This document shows, piece after piece, positions 47,640 to 58,892 of a stretch of 64,000 bases of DNA. Under the pieces are notes generated by a model. That model was not told the origin of the DNA. It saw only the letters and a program-made list of their open reading frames with translations, and made no database searches. Where the stretch lies: positions 1-64,000 of the forward strand of contig JAGVSM010001434.1 of NCBI GenBank assembly GCA_022494885.1, read 5' to 3'. The translations under genes were made by a program, and so were the position numbers. The DNA comes from Micrasema longulum (Eukaryota; Arthropoda; Insecta; Trichoptera; Brachycentridae). Within the stretch, counting starts at the first letter, position 1; every line of letters begins with the position of its first letter.

Positions 47640-48205
47640 TCAATTTATTCTAAATTTGTTGCAACAGAGAGGGAAAACATTTTTGAGAAGGGAATATGGA
47701 AGTATGGGCATTTACAGGGCTTATGACCTGTCATTGGCTGGTTTAAGCGGCCACTTTACTTATTGTGTTTAAACATCCAAATTTCCTCAACTCTTCCATC
47801 TGTTGACTTTTGTGAAGTAAAAGAGCTGAAACCTTTATCATGTGGGTGAGATTCATCCATCCAGCAACAAATTTAGATTGGAATAACTCCCTAGGTAGGA
47901 AATCCAGCCAGTCCGCAAAATTTGGACATACTCAAAACATTGTTGAATTAACTAACTGGTAAAAGAAGAAGTATAAGAATTGGAAAATTGTTTTTTTAGG
48001 TGTTGCCTAGTAGGTGATTTCAGCCGGATGATATGAATGACAGGTCATAAGCTCTGTAAATGCCTAGACTTCCATATTCCCTTCTCAAAAATGTTTTCCC
48101 TCTCTGTTGCAACAAATTGAATTTTATTAAATTATTTCTCCCTAGGGAGGAAATCCAGCCAGTCCGCAAGTATTTGGACGTACTCATAACATTGTTTTAT
48201 TTATT
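47640..48205. mobile_element. Inverted-repeat element family, foldback copy
   Basis: A ~77-bp block GTTGCAACAGAGAGGGAAAA ... TTATGACCTGTCA (47657-47732) recurs inverted at 48038-48114. A terminal-type block CTCCCTAGG-AGGAAATCCAG ... CATACTCAAAACATTG occurs at 47888-47940 and again at 48140-48195. This is either two abutting copies or one complex foldback. Confidence 0.6.
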
Positions 48206-48633
48206 TTCACTATGGTACCATATCCATAAAGTCTGTATTATTTTTTTTTTAAATGTTATGTTGAATATGCATATTAACATTTAAGATTGTTTTTATTTTA
48301 TTTTTTATGGCTTACAAATAATGAACAATACAATAAATTGGTATAATATCACAATTTGTTATGTTTAGAAATTTTTCATGAATTAAATGTGAATACAACA
48401 TGCACAAATAATTAATAAAGTTAAAAAAAAAAACTTTTTTTTAATCGACTAAATTTAATTTTTGTAACTTTTTATAATTTTTATGTGTATTTAACATTTT
48501 ATTTGGACTTTAATATTGTTATTTTAATTTCACTAGATTTTTTCCCCTATGCTTATTATTATGGCATAACACGGCAACAGCCTAAAAAAAATCAGTACAT
48601 TAATATGTAAACTGTGAATCAATTGAGTTAAAT

Positions 48634-48711
48634 CGGGTTGTGGTCCTATGACTATCGTCATGGACTCACGGCTCAAAGGTCCGTGGTTAGAATCCCATTC
48701 CATCCCAACTT
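48634..48711 (+). mobile_element. tRNA-like SINE head, family 2, copy 3
   Basis: CGGGTTGTGGTCCTATGAC, TGGACTCACGGCTCAAAGG and the decayed B-box GTGGTTAGAATCCC, ending CCCAACTTG. Confidence 0.65.
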
Positions 48712-48856
48712 GATTCCTATTTTCTAATAGAGAGTTATTTACAACTCGTCGAAAATGGCCCTCAAAATTAAATGTTTAAGTAAATCATAAGAACACAAAT
48801 CTCTTTTAAAAAAATATATAGTGAATTTTTATACCGTAGAATAAATAAATGCAGGT

Positions 48857-49102
48857 AATCATCATCATCATTTCAATTCCGCACCTAATTGCATAGGGCA
48901 CTGCATTGGTACACCAATCGCAGCGTATCTTGATCTTTTTGTTACTTAAAGAAAAAATGATCAATCGTACGCTTGGGGTGCCAGTCAAGGGACTATGAAA
49001 TATTGTACTGTAAAATCACCTTTTAAAATAAATATTTCATGTCTACCATGTCAGGAACTGAACCTGAGACCTCTTGCATGATAAGCAAACGCGTTGAGAG
49101 GA
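48857..49102 (-). mobile_element. tRNA-like SINE (Gly-like family), diverged copy
   Basis: On the minus strand: the CAGGTTCAGTTCCTGACATG B-box region, the body CATAGTCCCTTGACTGGCAC, GATCAAGATACGCTGCG, and a tail of (GAT)n with GATGATGATGATTACC. Same family as 38.68 and 41.48 kb. Confidence 0.65.
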
Positions 49103-49104
49103 TG

Positions 49105-50535
49105 TGAGAATACATTTTCTTGTAACAAAAGGTAATATAAATAAAAATAATTTCAAATGTACTGTTTTCGTAAAACTAACTAACTAAAACTAAAGTAAAT
49201 ACAATTCTTGGCCAGAGCCCTTATTTCTCCCGGTGAAAGTGATCACATTAAGGTTCCTTATATTTAGAATATGTGTTTAAATATTTATGTGTGAGATATG
49301 ACTATATTTTAATTACGTGTGAAAAGGAAACTAAAACACAAAATATTTTTTCAATAACAGTACTTGCACTGTAGTTTATAAGTTTTTAGGTATAAAATAA
49401 TAAAAAAAAAACTACAAAAAACTAACTAGAATTTAGCTAATGCTCTACATTTGTGAGAAAAGGTTTGAGTGTTTGATGAAGTTGTTGTAGACTCATTTCT
49501 GTAGTCCGCTTTTCTGCTCTGCCACATATTTACTCCCATTTTCTCAGATGATCATAAAGGTGTTAAAAATTGACACCAAATTGCAACATTCGATATTTCC
49601 TCTTTGCTAAAAATAAAAAAACAAAAAATTATATAATTTACAATACATTTTTAATTACATTTATTACAAAATGACATACTAAAATAAGCACTTAAAATGG
49701 TAAAATATATCTTATTTAGGTTAGTTGGAAGTTATTCATCAGGTATTGCAATAAACCTGCCAATATACATATTTTTGTATATTGTACTAAAGTTCATCGG
49801 TACACGCAAAAATCAAACACCTTAATTATTCCGCATATTGTTAAACCTTTTAAAAAGAAAACTTTGAAGGCTATATTTTGTGATTTATATGTTTTATTTC
49901 TCAGAGCAAATTATTATGCAGTAAAGGTAATATTTTTAAAGTTGTCTGTAGGTATTGTGATTATGATATTGCAATTCAAATATGTGTAAGCTGATTAATT
50001 CTAAATATTCAAAATGATATAAGCGATGTCATTTGTAATGGTATAACTTTGTATTTTCCAAATTTCCTTTTGTTAGGACATGCCAACGTGAGCTGTAGAG
50101 AAAATATTTAATATAATATGAATTTTAAACTAATACAAGATATTTTAATAGTACTTACTTTATTTTTTAAAAATTCTTATGTACTTTGGCTCTTAATCTG
50201 TTTGGTAATAAAAAAACATTTGAAAAAATAACAAATTGGGTATTATTTAAAGCAAATCTAATAAATAGATTAATATGGAAATAAATGATGATTGATATTT
50301 AAATATACAAATGTATAATAACTGTGTAGGTAGTGATATTTCATTGTTTTTACAACATCTTTAATACCCAGACTGGTATCTTAACTATAAAAATATATAT
50401 ATTACAATTTTTATAATAATAACTGAAGTATTGTATCCTTTTTTATTTAGATTTATCTTTATAATAAAGATATCAGTCATAAAGGTGTAGCGACGAATCT
50501 TGCTACTGATTATTTCAGATTTGTGAATTTAAGTA
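49105..50535. other. Unassigned AT-rich DNA
   Basis: Weak LINE 3'-end-like sequence at ~49740-49800 only. The stretches 50386-50445 and 50940-50990 look like diverged duplicates around TTGTATCCTTTTT. Confidence 0.4.
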
Positions 50536-50539
50536 CCAC

Positions 50540-50752
50540 TTATCTTTCATTTTTTAGTAAATTACAATTTAAAATGAGAATTTTCAAGAGTGCAAAAAAA
50601 CTTGAATTACTTAATAAACAACGTGTCCCACCTCCAAGCAGATGACGAATATATCCTATAGTTTGATATCCATATATTCCATTACAGCATAAATTTAAAT
50701 AGCCAATCGATATCGTCCCTTCAAAGGATCCGCTTTCCTGGTTTAATATAAT
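50540..50752 (-). CDS. Hypothetical 3' exon candidate
   Basis: I do not recognise this protein. On the minus strand a strong acceptor-like TATTTTTTCAG precedes an open frame (IILNQESGSFEGTISIGYLN, then CCNGIYGYQTIGYIRHLLGG) running ~70 codons to a stop at 50540. Codons are mixed and only phase 0 is open. Its phase does not fit the donor at 52.12 kb. An unrelated LINE tail or chance is possible. Confidence 0.2.
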   Translation of the reverse strand: MILNQESGSFEGTISIGYLNLCCNGIYGYQTIGYIRHLLGGGTRCLLSNSSFFALLKILILNCNLLKNER

Positions 50753-51290
50753 CTGAAAAAATACACTTATAAAGGTTAAATTATTTACAGATGTTCTAAA
50801 AGAGAATGAGATTTTTTTAGAAGATAATATCATTAAAAGTCTAGACATTTATAGAGCTTACTATTTACTACTATTATTATTAATATTGATATAATATTTG
50901 TTTTAGTACAAAGGTATATTTAAACACCACTATTCATAACATAAATTATATTATATTACAATAACCTTAATAATATTGTATCCTTTTTATAACACATGCT
51001 GTGAGCTATTATAAAGGTGATGGGTTTAGCAAAATTAAATATCTTATGTGTATGCATGTCCAATTGTCTTTCATTGTTTCTTAATAAACATTTGTAATTT
51101 TTCACGTCTCTGAGGGAGTTTGTCGTTACAAGATTCTCTTACTTTTTTAAAATATTATTTTCTGGATATTATGTATACCTGTGTTATTTTTATAAATAAC
51201 CTAATTTTACCTTTTTATTTTCATTATTTCTATATGTGTGAATTAAGATGTTCTATATGAATAAATCAAATTGAAATACCACCACTAAAC

Positions 51291-51659
51291 CACTAATAAT
51301 AGCCAAGAATTCCTGGCTGCGGCAGCCATTAGAACGCGTTTGACGTGCACTGCAGCCAGAACGAGACAAAGCAAATGTATGTGACTGCCTCAGTCTCCGC
51401 GCACTTGTCGTAGCAGCCAGAAGTATTTTATGAAACGAATTTGCAATGACTTTCGATACAGAAGATCCATAAAATAATTTTGAAATGAACCCTTTCAAGT
51501 AAAGGATGAATTCAATATCTTCTTTTTGGTTTGCGTTTCTTACGAGATAAAATGTAAACAAAAACATCTTCCACATCCATTTTATTTGGACTGGCCGTCA
51601 GGCTGGCTGCTTTAACTGGCTGCGCAAAATTTTGACTGCGGCAGCCAGGCTGCCTAGTG
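51291..51659. mobile_element. ~369-bp MITE-like element with GCAGCC subterminal repeats
   Basis: The ends read CACTAATAATAGCC and GGCTGCCTAGTG, so the first six bases CACTA(A/G) are inverted at the termini. At least eight GGCTGC/GCAGCC motifs cluster within the outer ~120 bp of each side (CCTGGCTGCGGCAGCC near the left end, GACTGCGGCAGCCAGGCTGC near the right). Terminal CACTA and repeated subterminal motifs recall CACTA/Chapaev-group elements. No target duplication is evident and no transposase is inside. Confidence 0.5.
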
Positions 51660-51929
51660 GGCGGGAAGCCTAATTATCAAAAAAATAAATAAATGGGAAC
51701 ATACAAGCTGTTAATATATTACTTGCGATTTTAACCAAACAAAAATACCGCTGAAACGATATGTATTTACATACATAATAATTATTTACATTACGAATAT
51801 CAACAATTAAAACTAACAGTTCGCAGTGGCGGTATTGCAGTACCACTGCGGATATGGTAATACTTCAAAAGTTGAAAAAATCAGCACACATGCATGAGAT
51901 TTTGTATGACTGCAAACGCATGTGTGTCG

Positions 51930-51985
51930 TATATCCTCTGGCCGTCCCGGGGAAAACGGCTTGGTGGTTTGTTTATTTTTTACTA
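51930..51985 (+). repeat. RTE-type LINE terminal fragment
   Basis: TATCCTCTGGCCGTCCCGGG followed by GAAAACGGCTTGGTGGTTTG and a TTTATTTT end resembles the last ~50 bp of the 12.5-kb family. Confidence 0.45.
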
Positions 51986-52120
51986 ACACTAGCTTATTCT
52001 TAACCTTTTACAATTTATAAATATTATAATGATTAACAACTTGAGAAAAAACTCGTAAGGTAGGTTTAAACCGTACACAATATATAAGTTTGATTAAAAT
52101 ACCGAATTAGATAAACATAC

Positions 52121-52400
52121 CTTCAAATGATGATTCCTGTTGTCGCGCAAGATGTACATTTAGGGACGCTGTGGTTCGTATGCAAGTTTCTATAGAGTAC
52201 AGTAGGTATTTCACAGAGGTTCTATAAAAATAAACAAAATCCCTAAGGACATGTAGATCCGGGGCATACTTATCATTTACAAAGGTAGTTGAACTGTCAC
52301 TGTATGTTTGTTTATGTTTTGCATTGTTGCAATATAAAAAGTACAGTTTGACGTGTAGAAAAAATAAATACCCCACATGGCAAACGTTATAAATTTTCAT
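52121..52400 (-). CDS. Hypothetical exon candidate (signal-like N-terminus)
   Basis: I do not recognise this protein. On the minus strand an open frame starts MKIYNVCHVGYLFFLHVKLY and runs about 93 codons to QQESSFE, where it meets a donor-like GAAG|GTATGTTT. The first 25 residues are hydrophobic enough for a signal or membrane segment. The frame stays open 5' into the tandem repeat, whose GCGCATGCG motif lies ~60 bp upstream. No acceptor in the matching phase was found at 50.75 kb. It could be chance open sequence. Confidence 0.2.
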
Positions 52401-52402
52401 CA

Positions 52403-52827
52403 GGATAGCAAAAGCGTTATATTTTGTAATAGGTATATTCATCTCGTCAGTGACGCATGCGCACGAGTATTTTTTCTCATTTTCGACACTCACGCTCTTG
52501 CGGGTAGATATCGAACTATAAAACGTCAATTATAAAACCGTCTAAATAACGAGAAATAACGATTGAGGTTTGGTAAATTCAACATAATTAAGTATTTTGG
52601 GTCATTCTTAAGGTCACAATAATGTTTCTATTGAGAATCATTATTTTTGGTTTTATGTGTTCGAATTCATTTACGTAATTTGACATGTAATCATCAGAAT
52701 TGCCATATAGAATACCAAGTTTAACCGCGTTCAAAAAATAAAAATCCCTAAATTACACCGCGTTATATTCTCGTCCGAAAGTCGAGATCATCTCGTGGGT
52801 GTCGAGAGTGATCAGAATACCACTGCA
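52403..52827. repeat. 425-bp tandem repeat, unit 1
   Basis: Runs from GGATAGCAAAAGCG to GATCAGAATACCACTGCA. Unit 2 follows with no gap and the same length. They differ at only a few bases (for example GCTCTTGCGGG versus GCTGTTGCGAG). A CAGG microhomology occurs at both junctions. The unit contains TGCGCATGCGTC on the minus strand, which resembles an NRF-1/EWG-type promoter element. Confidence 0.9.
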
Positions 52828-53252
52828 GGATAGCAAAAGCGTTATATTTTGTAATAGGTATATTCATCTCGTCAGTGACGCATGCGCACGAGTATTTTTT
52901 CTCATTTTCGACACTCACGCTGTTGCGAGTAGATATCGAACTATGAAACGTCAATTATAAAACCGTCTAAATAACGAGAAATAACGATTGAGGTTTGGTA
53001 AATTCAACATAATTAAGTATTTTGGGTCATTCTTAAGGTCACAATAATGTTTCTATTGAAAATCATTATTTTTGGTTTTATGTGTTCGAATTCATTTACG
53101 TAATTTGACATGTAATCATCAGAATTGCCATATAGAAAACCAAGTTTAACCGCGTTCAAAAAATAAAAATCCCTAAATTACACCACGTTATATTCTCGTC
53201 CGAAAGTCGAGATCATCTCGTGGGTGTCGAGAGTGATCAGAATACCACTGCA
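52828..53252. repeat. 425-bp tandem repeat, unit 2
   Basis: Second exact-length copy of 52403-52827. It ends at ACCACTGCA and abuts the truncated LINE ORF2. Across this junction lies an 8-bp inverted repeat, AGAATACC/GGTATTCT. Confidence 0.9.
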
Positions 53253-53260
53253 GGTATTCT

Positions 53261-54420
53261 AGGGGACCAATTACTGACCCCTGGGCTACTCCCGTTTTTA
53301 CTTGTACTTTTTTGCTGAATATGTCTTGTATTTTCACAATTATATTTCGATTTTTGAGATAGTTAGCGAGTAGTTCTTTATACTTTCCTCTGATCCCAGC
53401 ATCGTCCAAACATTCTACAAGGCGAGAGTGATCTAAGGTGTCGAAGGCTTTAGCATAATCGACGAATAAAACAATCACGTGTTTTTTGTTATTTAAGGCT
53501 TGGTTTATATTGTTTGCAAAGTCAGACAATAACTGTGTTGTGTTTTTTCTTTTTTGAAACCCATACTGTTTACAATTTATTATTGAATTCTTATCAAGAT
53601 ATTTTGTTATGTTCTGAACCAAGAATGTTTCAAATATTTTATTTATACAAGTCAATATAGAGATAGGTCTATAGTTACAGTATTCCAAGTGAGAGTTTCC
53701 TTTGTAAATAGGCCTTATTATAGATATTTTTAGACAATCAGGATAAATCCCCTTTTCTAGACACAGATTTATTATTTTACAAAGCAAGTGGCTGATATTT
53801 TCCTTTACAAATTTTAAATCCCGAATTCTTATTGAGTCTATACCTGGCGATTTTAGTGAGTTTAGTTCGGTTATAATTTTTTGTATTTGAATGGGCCTCG
53901 CATATGGGATACGCAATGATTGCATTTGTTTTTTTACATGTACGTTATCAGATAGAGTTTTAATTTTGCAGTTATGTTTTATTTTTTCTACTTCATTTAC
54001 AAAACTCGAGGCGAAATTATTTACGTTATCATTTATTTCTGTATTTGAGCCCATGTGCTTCATGACAACGTCATCAAGGGAGTTTACATGTTTTCCTAAT
54101 AAGCGATTTACGGTTTTCCAGGTTTTCATCATATTTCCTCGGTTTTTTTCGAATTCGGTCTGAAAATGTTTTATTTTAGTTTTTTTTATTTTCAGAGTCG
54201 TGTTATTACGTAACTTCACGTAGTGTTTTCTATATGTACTATTTGTTGGACTGCTTCTCCATTTTCTAAACGCAATATCCCTCTCACGCATCATATGCTT
54301 TAAGTCTCGGGTTATCCAAGCTTCGTTACTTTGTTTACTCGACAGTTCCTGTTTTTCATATGTACATCGTTCGTATATTGTTTGAAAAGTATTGACAATT
54401 TGATCAAATTTGATTGAATT
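53261..54420 (-). pseudogene. LINE ORF2 fragment, endonuclease-RT linker to RT motif B
   Basis: An open frame of ~387 codons on the minus strand with no stop. Seen in order: a linker helix region (AWITRDLKHMMRERDIAFRK), RT fingers (LKSPGIDSIRIRDLKF, NYRPISILTCINKIFE, QYGFQKRKNTTQLLSDF), motif A (VIVLFVDYAKAFDTLDHSRL) and motif B (VKTGVAQGSVIGPL). The frame is then cut at 53261 by the 425-bp tandem repeat, so the YADD motif and thumb are absent. This is a CR1/Jockey-type element. The upstream endonuclease is replaced by the composite segment at 54417. Confidence 0.85.
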
Positions 54421-55119
54421 AAATAATTAAAATCGAAGTAAAAAAGTTATGTTAAAAGTTTCTAGTTAGTATTTACATAAATGGAAATAATATTAACATT
54501 AATAAAAAAACTTACTTAAAGTAATTAAAAAGTAAGAGTTAAAATAAAAAAGAATAAAAAAACATGATCAAGTGCACAAACCATTTTTTTTAAAGGTAAA
54601 ATATATCTACGTACCTACATATTTCAAGGGATTCAAAAAACCGATGAAAAGCAACTTAAAAAAAAAAGACAGTAAGTTTAAGTTAATTTAAAAAACATCT
54701 TCAGAATTAATGTTAGGAAGATAGAAAATATCAGTCTAGTGCGTCTAGAGGGGACATGGTATGCAAGTAGATTAATTAGTTCTGGGGAATCAAATTTATT
54801 ATTTACAGTTTTGTAAAGCAGGATCTGATTGAAGATATCTTTTCTGTGTTTCAATGAATCAAGGTTATGAAATTTTAAAGAAGTTAGGTATATAATTTGG
54901 AAAATACAAATGAAATTTGTATGTATATTTATATATATACATGATGTATATTTATATATATACATGATCCCGTAACTTCGAATCGATATTCGAATATTCG
55001 AATCGATACTTTAGGAATGAAATAGTTCCGCAGTCCCCATCCCCTTCTCACACACACAAATACAATTCTACTGACTATGCGATGTCGCATGGATACGCGC
55101 TGCACATGTGAAATGGGCC
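54417..55119 (-). mobile_element. Composite LINE segment, copy 2 (inverted)
   Basis: Nearly identical to 31410-32127 on the opposite strand, except that its AT-rich tandem block is shorter and has a different repeat pattern. At its 3' end (54417) it joins directly to the N-terminal part of another LINE ORF2. At its 5' end it abuts a 13-base C run (55129-55141). Confidence 0.75.
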
Positions 55120-55639
55120 TATCAGACTCCCCCCCCCCCCCTCCTCGTTTATCCGCTGCAGAAGTAAGCAACCAGTTGTTTAATTTGACTTTTTTAAAAA
55201 AAAAATTCCGTTCTAAAAAAATATTTTAATGTGCCAATATGTCTTCTTGGTCATACTGATCGTGGTTTCGGATGTGACAGGGTTTAATGAACGCCCTGTA
55301 TTTACGAGTATTTATTTTTAAACAAGCATGTTTTTTATTTAATATTTTGTGTTCATTATAATAATAATTAACAGAGTGTAATTAAAATGCACAGTATAAT
55401 TATATCAGAGAAAATGTGTGTAAGCACTTATTGATAAACTATAAATCTTGTTATTTATACTATAAGTACTTAAAACACTTTCACTTTCCACTTTTTTCCT
55501 TTTTCCCATTGAGTAATAGTTTTGATTTAAGGTAATTTATAAACAAATACATTTATTTCTATTTTTATATATTTTTAACTTTTTAATATTTTTTTTTTCT
55601 ATTGAATATGTTCTGTAACTTGAATTATAAAAATAAAAC

Positions 55640-55738
55640 TTTTATTTTATTGGTTGGTTGGACGAAATTGCCATTTGGCAATAAGCCCGCCAATGTACAA
55701 ATAACATTATGTACAAAAAGTTAAATAAATAAATTAAA
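55640..55738 (+). mobile_element. LINE 3' end (GCCATTTGGCAATAAG type)
   Basis: GGACGAAATTGCCATTTGGC, AATAAGCCCGCCAATGTAC, then AAAAAGTTAAATAAATAAAT. From general knowledge this ending is common at the 3' ends of lepidopteran LINEs. No ORF precedes it. A weaker relative (GCAATAAACCTGCCAATATA) lies at ~49.75 kb. Confidence 0.5.
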
Positions 55739-55741
55739 ACC

Positions 55742-56478
55742 ATCTATACAATTTCGCATTCTAGTTCTAATTTATTAAAAAAACACATTTTTCAAATTTT
55801 AAGTGCCCCTAGTTCTTGGAAGGACTATAATTAGTAAAATGCAACATCACAAAAAAAATGTTTGAAAAATATAAAATAATGAGACAAAGTTTTTTTAAAT
55901 TGTTAAAAAATAAAGTCAGGGATCAGAGCACAAAACACACATTACAATATTAAAAAAAAGAATATTGTTATTAAGTAAACAATTGTTAGTAAATAAAACA
56001 CATACACACAAATTCCGACATATTACAAGATTATAATTATTTATAAAATACGAGTGTACAAATATTTCAAGTAAATTATTAAACAATACATAAGTAATAA
56101 AATGCACTATAAATTTGAAACCAAAATCTTTGTTTTATTTAACTTTTACAATACTTACCTGTAAAACTTACAATAAGAAAATAAACAAGAAATAAATTAT
56201 TTCATTACCAATTTGTTCCGGACGCGCTGGAACGATGGAAGCCGCATTGTATATTATGCAATTGTTTATTGTTTGTTTATGAATAATATTTAATAGTATA
56301 GGTCCACGGTATATGTGAAAGCCAAGAGCTGAATCCATAATAAAGGCGATTTGATCCACTTTCGGGTTCGGCCTTGGCTATACCGAGGAAAACGTAGAAT
56401 AGGAAAATATTGGATAGTTTTATGTTGAATGTATGTATTTTGTGTATGTTTATTATATCTTATATTCGTTGTTCATTC
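55742..56478. other. Unassigned AT-rich DNA
   Basis: No gene or shared repeat recognised left of the GC island. Confidence 0.5.
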
Positions 56479-56479
56479 T

Positions 56480-56830
56480 TGTATGTTGCTCGCCGCACGG
56501 CATACTGATGACTAAACCCACGCGCGGGTGAACGCTGCTATTTACGTGACCGGCCGTCGGGCAGAGTGAGTGGGGGAGGTCGGGCGAGTGGTCGCCCGTA
56601 CCCCCACTCCCCGGCGGTGGCTCGCGTACAAAGCGGCGGTCGCGCGCTCGGGCGTCGGGCAGTGCACCGCGAGGACCTTTTAATGGGTAAACTTTAAAAT
56701 AAATGTCAGTTTGCTCAAGGCAGTTGTATTGTGTATTATTCTCCGCCTCCTCGCCCTCCGCTTCACGCCGGGTGGGCCGATTGAGTGGAACCAGGGAGAC
56801 GAAGCCCCCCCCCCCTGTAACGGGTCGGTT
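56480..56830. promoter_or_regulatory. GC/CpG-rich island
   Basis: CGTGACCGGCCGTCGGGCAG, CCCCACTCCCCGGCGGTGG and GGCGGTCGCGCGCTCGGGCG lie within ~170 bp, and a second GC block runs at 56740-56830 with a C10 run. It is the most GC-rich stretch in the window. It could be the promoter of an unrecognised transcript; no TATA box or coding exon was identified next to it. Confidence 0.35.
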
Positions 56831-56859
56831 ACACAATTCATATAAATACATTTATGGGA

Positions 56860-58495
56860 ACATACAATTATTTAAAATAATGAAATGTTATTGAATATTG
56901 CTCGCATAGTTAACCGTGGTAATTGCCATTTAATAGTACTCGTAATTGCATGATTGAGGTGTTAACCGAAATCTAAGAAAAAAAAACATGTTCAATAAAA
57001 CTTAGTCAACAAAATACATTGTTACATAATTATAGTTGCAATTAGTCTCCATACAATTAATGTATTTCTTTGAGCAAAGTGAAATGATGACAAAAAGGCA
57101 TACTATAAAATCTGCAATACCACGGACGCGGCACTGAAAAAAGCCCTATTGCTACTACCCATCCGGGTCTTAATTATTAGTCATTACAGTCTTCTCTAGA
57201 ACTGAGTTGAAATGAACAGGAGCAATCTATTTATATTTTATAATCATTTCATTAGCAACAAAAACAAAGCTATAGTTGTCTTTGTTACGCTCATAAGGGT
57301 GTCTGAGCGCAAGAGAGATATAGTATTTTCATGTGTATACCGTACGACGTCATACCATGCGTTTATTCACAAATACCACACTCGGTACAGGACTCAACCA
57401 TTTTCTATGTGTAAACAGTAATTTGCAGGACAAAACATTGTCACGAGACATCACCACCGAGACAGACGGGCATGCTCTCTGCGGAACAATGATTACCCCC
57501 ACCATCGCGCGTGGCTAACTTGTCGTCTCAAAAAAAATATTCCACCGAAAATGACGGCAGAAAACTGGCCTTTTCATTATTTAGTTTGTCGAAAATGATA
57601 AACATATTTTTTTTTTTTTTAAATTACTCTTGTAAAAATAAAATAATATTACGTACTCTTTTTTTAATATAATCTAAGGTTACAACATGGTAACAAAAAG
57701 AAATACATAATAAAGCAAAAGTACAGAAACAAAAAACGAAACGAAATACCACATCAAAAAAGAAGCAACCTCTTCCTCTTGTGCTTGCTGTGGGATTACA
57801 ATATTAATCATTTAAGTACAAAATACATATTTCAAAAAAATAAATGAAGTTATATAAAAATTAAGCCATTGTAATTTTGTTTCAGATACACAACCCTCTA
57901 ATCCAACACAGAATGTAAATCAACAGCCTGTAGATTTTAAATGCGCTAGTGTGAGTTTTTTGAACGCGCCAGCTTAAGTTAAACCACCAGAACGTATCTC
58001 GAGAATATGCATACATTCATGCGTGTCATAATAATAATTTCCATTATAATGGAATTGTAAAATTTCAATATGACTTACTGAGTTTTGTTGGAAAAACATA
58101 GTAAGTTATGGCAAGGAGAGAATCAACAGAGATTGAATTATATTTTATGTGAAATAAACTCACGTAATAAAATATCACCAAAGATTTAAACACACAAAAA
58201 TGACAACTGTGCAATAATATTATAGTTAAAACCAAAAAAATATATACGAGTATACACATATTATAAGTGAACTATTGTTTGGTAAAAAAAAATCACAATT
58301 ATGCTATGAAAGGTTTAAGTTTTGGATGGTTGATGCGAAAGGTTTATTAAAAAACAAATTTCATTGAAAAATATTATTTTATGAATTATCAAAAATATTA
58401 CACACATATTTATCATAAATTAAAGCTTATAAATACATAAACATGAAGTCAGGAGGCTCAAAAATAGCAAAAGAAATTAGAATGAATGTCCAATA
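56860..58495. other. Unassigned DNA right of the GC island
   Basis: The stretch 57290-57520 is less AT-rich and open for ~60 codons in two frames, without a recognisable product. The rest is AT-rich. Confidence 0.45.
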
Positions 58496-58499
58496 TTTA

Positions 58500-58892
58500 C
58501 CTTAACAAAGCTCAAAACACCAAACTTCTGAGTTTTGAAAGTAAGTGCTTGAGGAGAATATTAGGCATAAGGTGGTTTGATTTCATAACTAACATTGGAA
58601 TCCAAAGATGGACGCAGCAGCCTCCTAAAACGAGCGTCTGGAGGATGCAGCGGCGGACTTGACTTAGGCGCATGCCTCAGGAGAACCTAAACCCAAGTTG
58701 CCTCTTCTTTACACCTGCGGGCTCCCGCCATAATGGAAGGCCGTTGATGATGACTTTTCGGCTTTATTTGGTGGAACTAAGGGATGCGGTATTGACATTT
58801 TAGAAGACAAGAGTGCTGACTGGCGATAGGGTCTCCTTGAGGTGTCTGGTGATATCCACTTGCTCCACTTAGAAGCGGATGTGGAACAGAAG
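58500..58892 (+). mobile_element. LINE reverse-transcriptase C-terminal relic, second copy
   Basis: Aligns with 6545-6930 throughout: CTCAAAACACCAAACTTCTG, GACGCAGCAGCCTCCTAAAA, GGCGCATGCCTCAGGAGAAC and GCTGACTGGCGATAGGGTCT, ending CACTTAGAAGCGGATGTGG. Multiple stops. The parallel decay suggests independent old insertions of one family. Confidence 0.65.

Noticed and set aside
51825..51850. CAGTGGCGGTA ... TACCACTG as a hAT terminal pair
   Set aside because: The whole structure is only ~25 bp, with no element between the ends and no 8-bp target duplication.
53240..53265. Helitron 3' end (hairpin followed by CTAG)
   Set aside because: The next base is not T, the hairpin spans the repeat/LINE junction, and the first tandem unit lacks it.
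56453..56851. A 132-codon minus-strand open frame as a gene
   Set aside because: It lies across a GC-rich island where stops are rare by composition. It has low-complexity Pro/Arg/Gly content and no recognisable domain.
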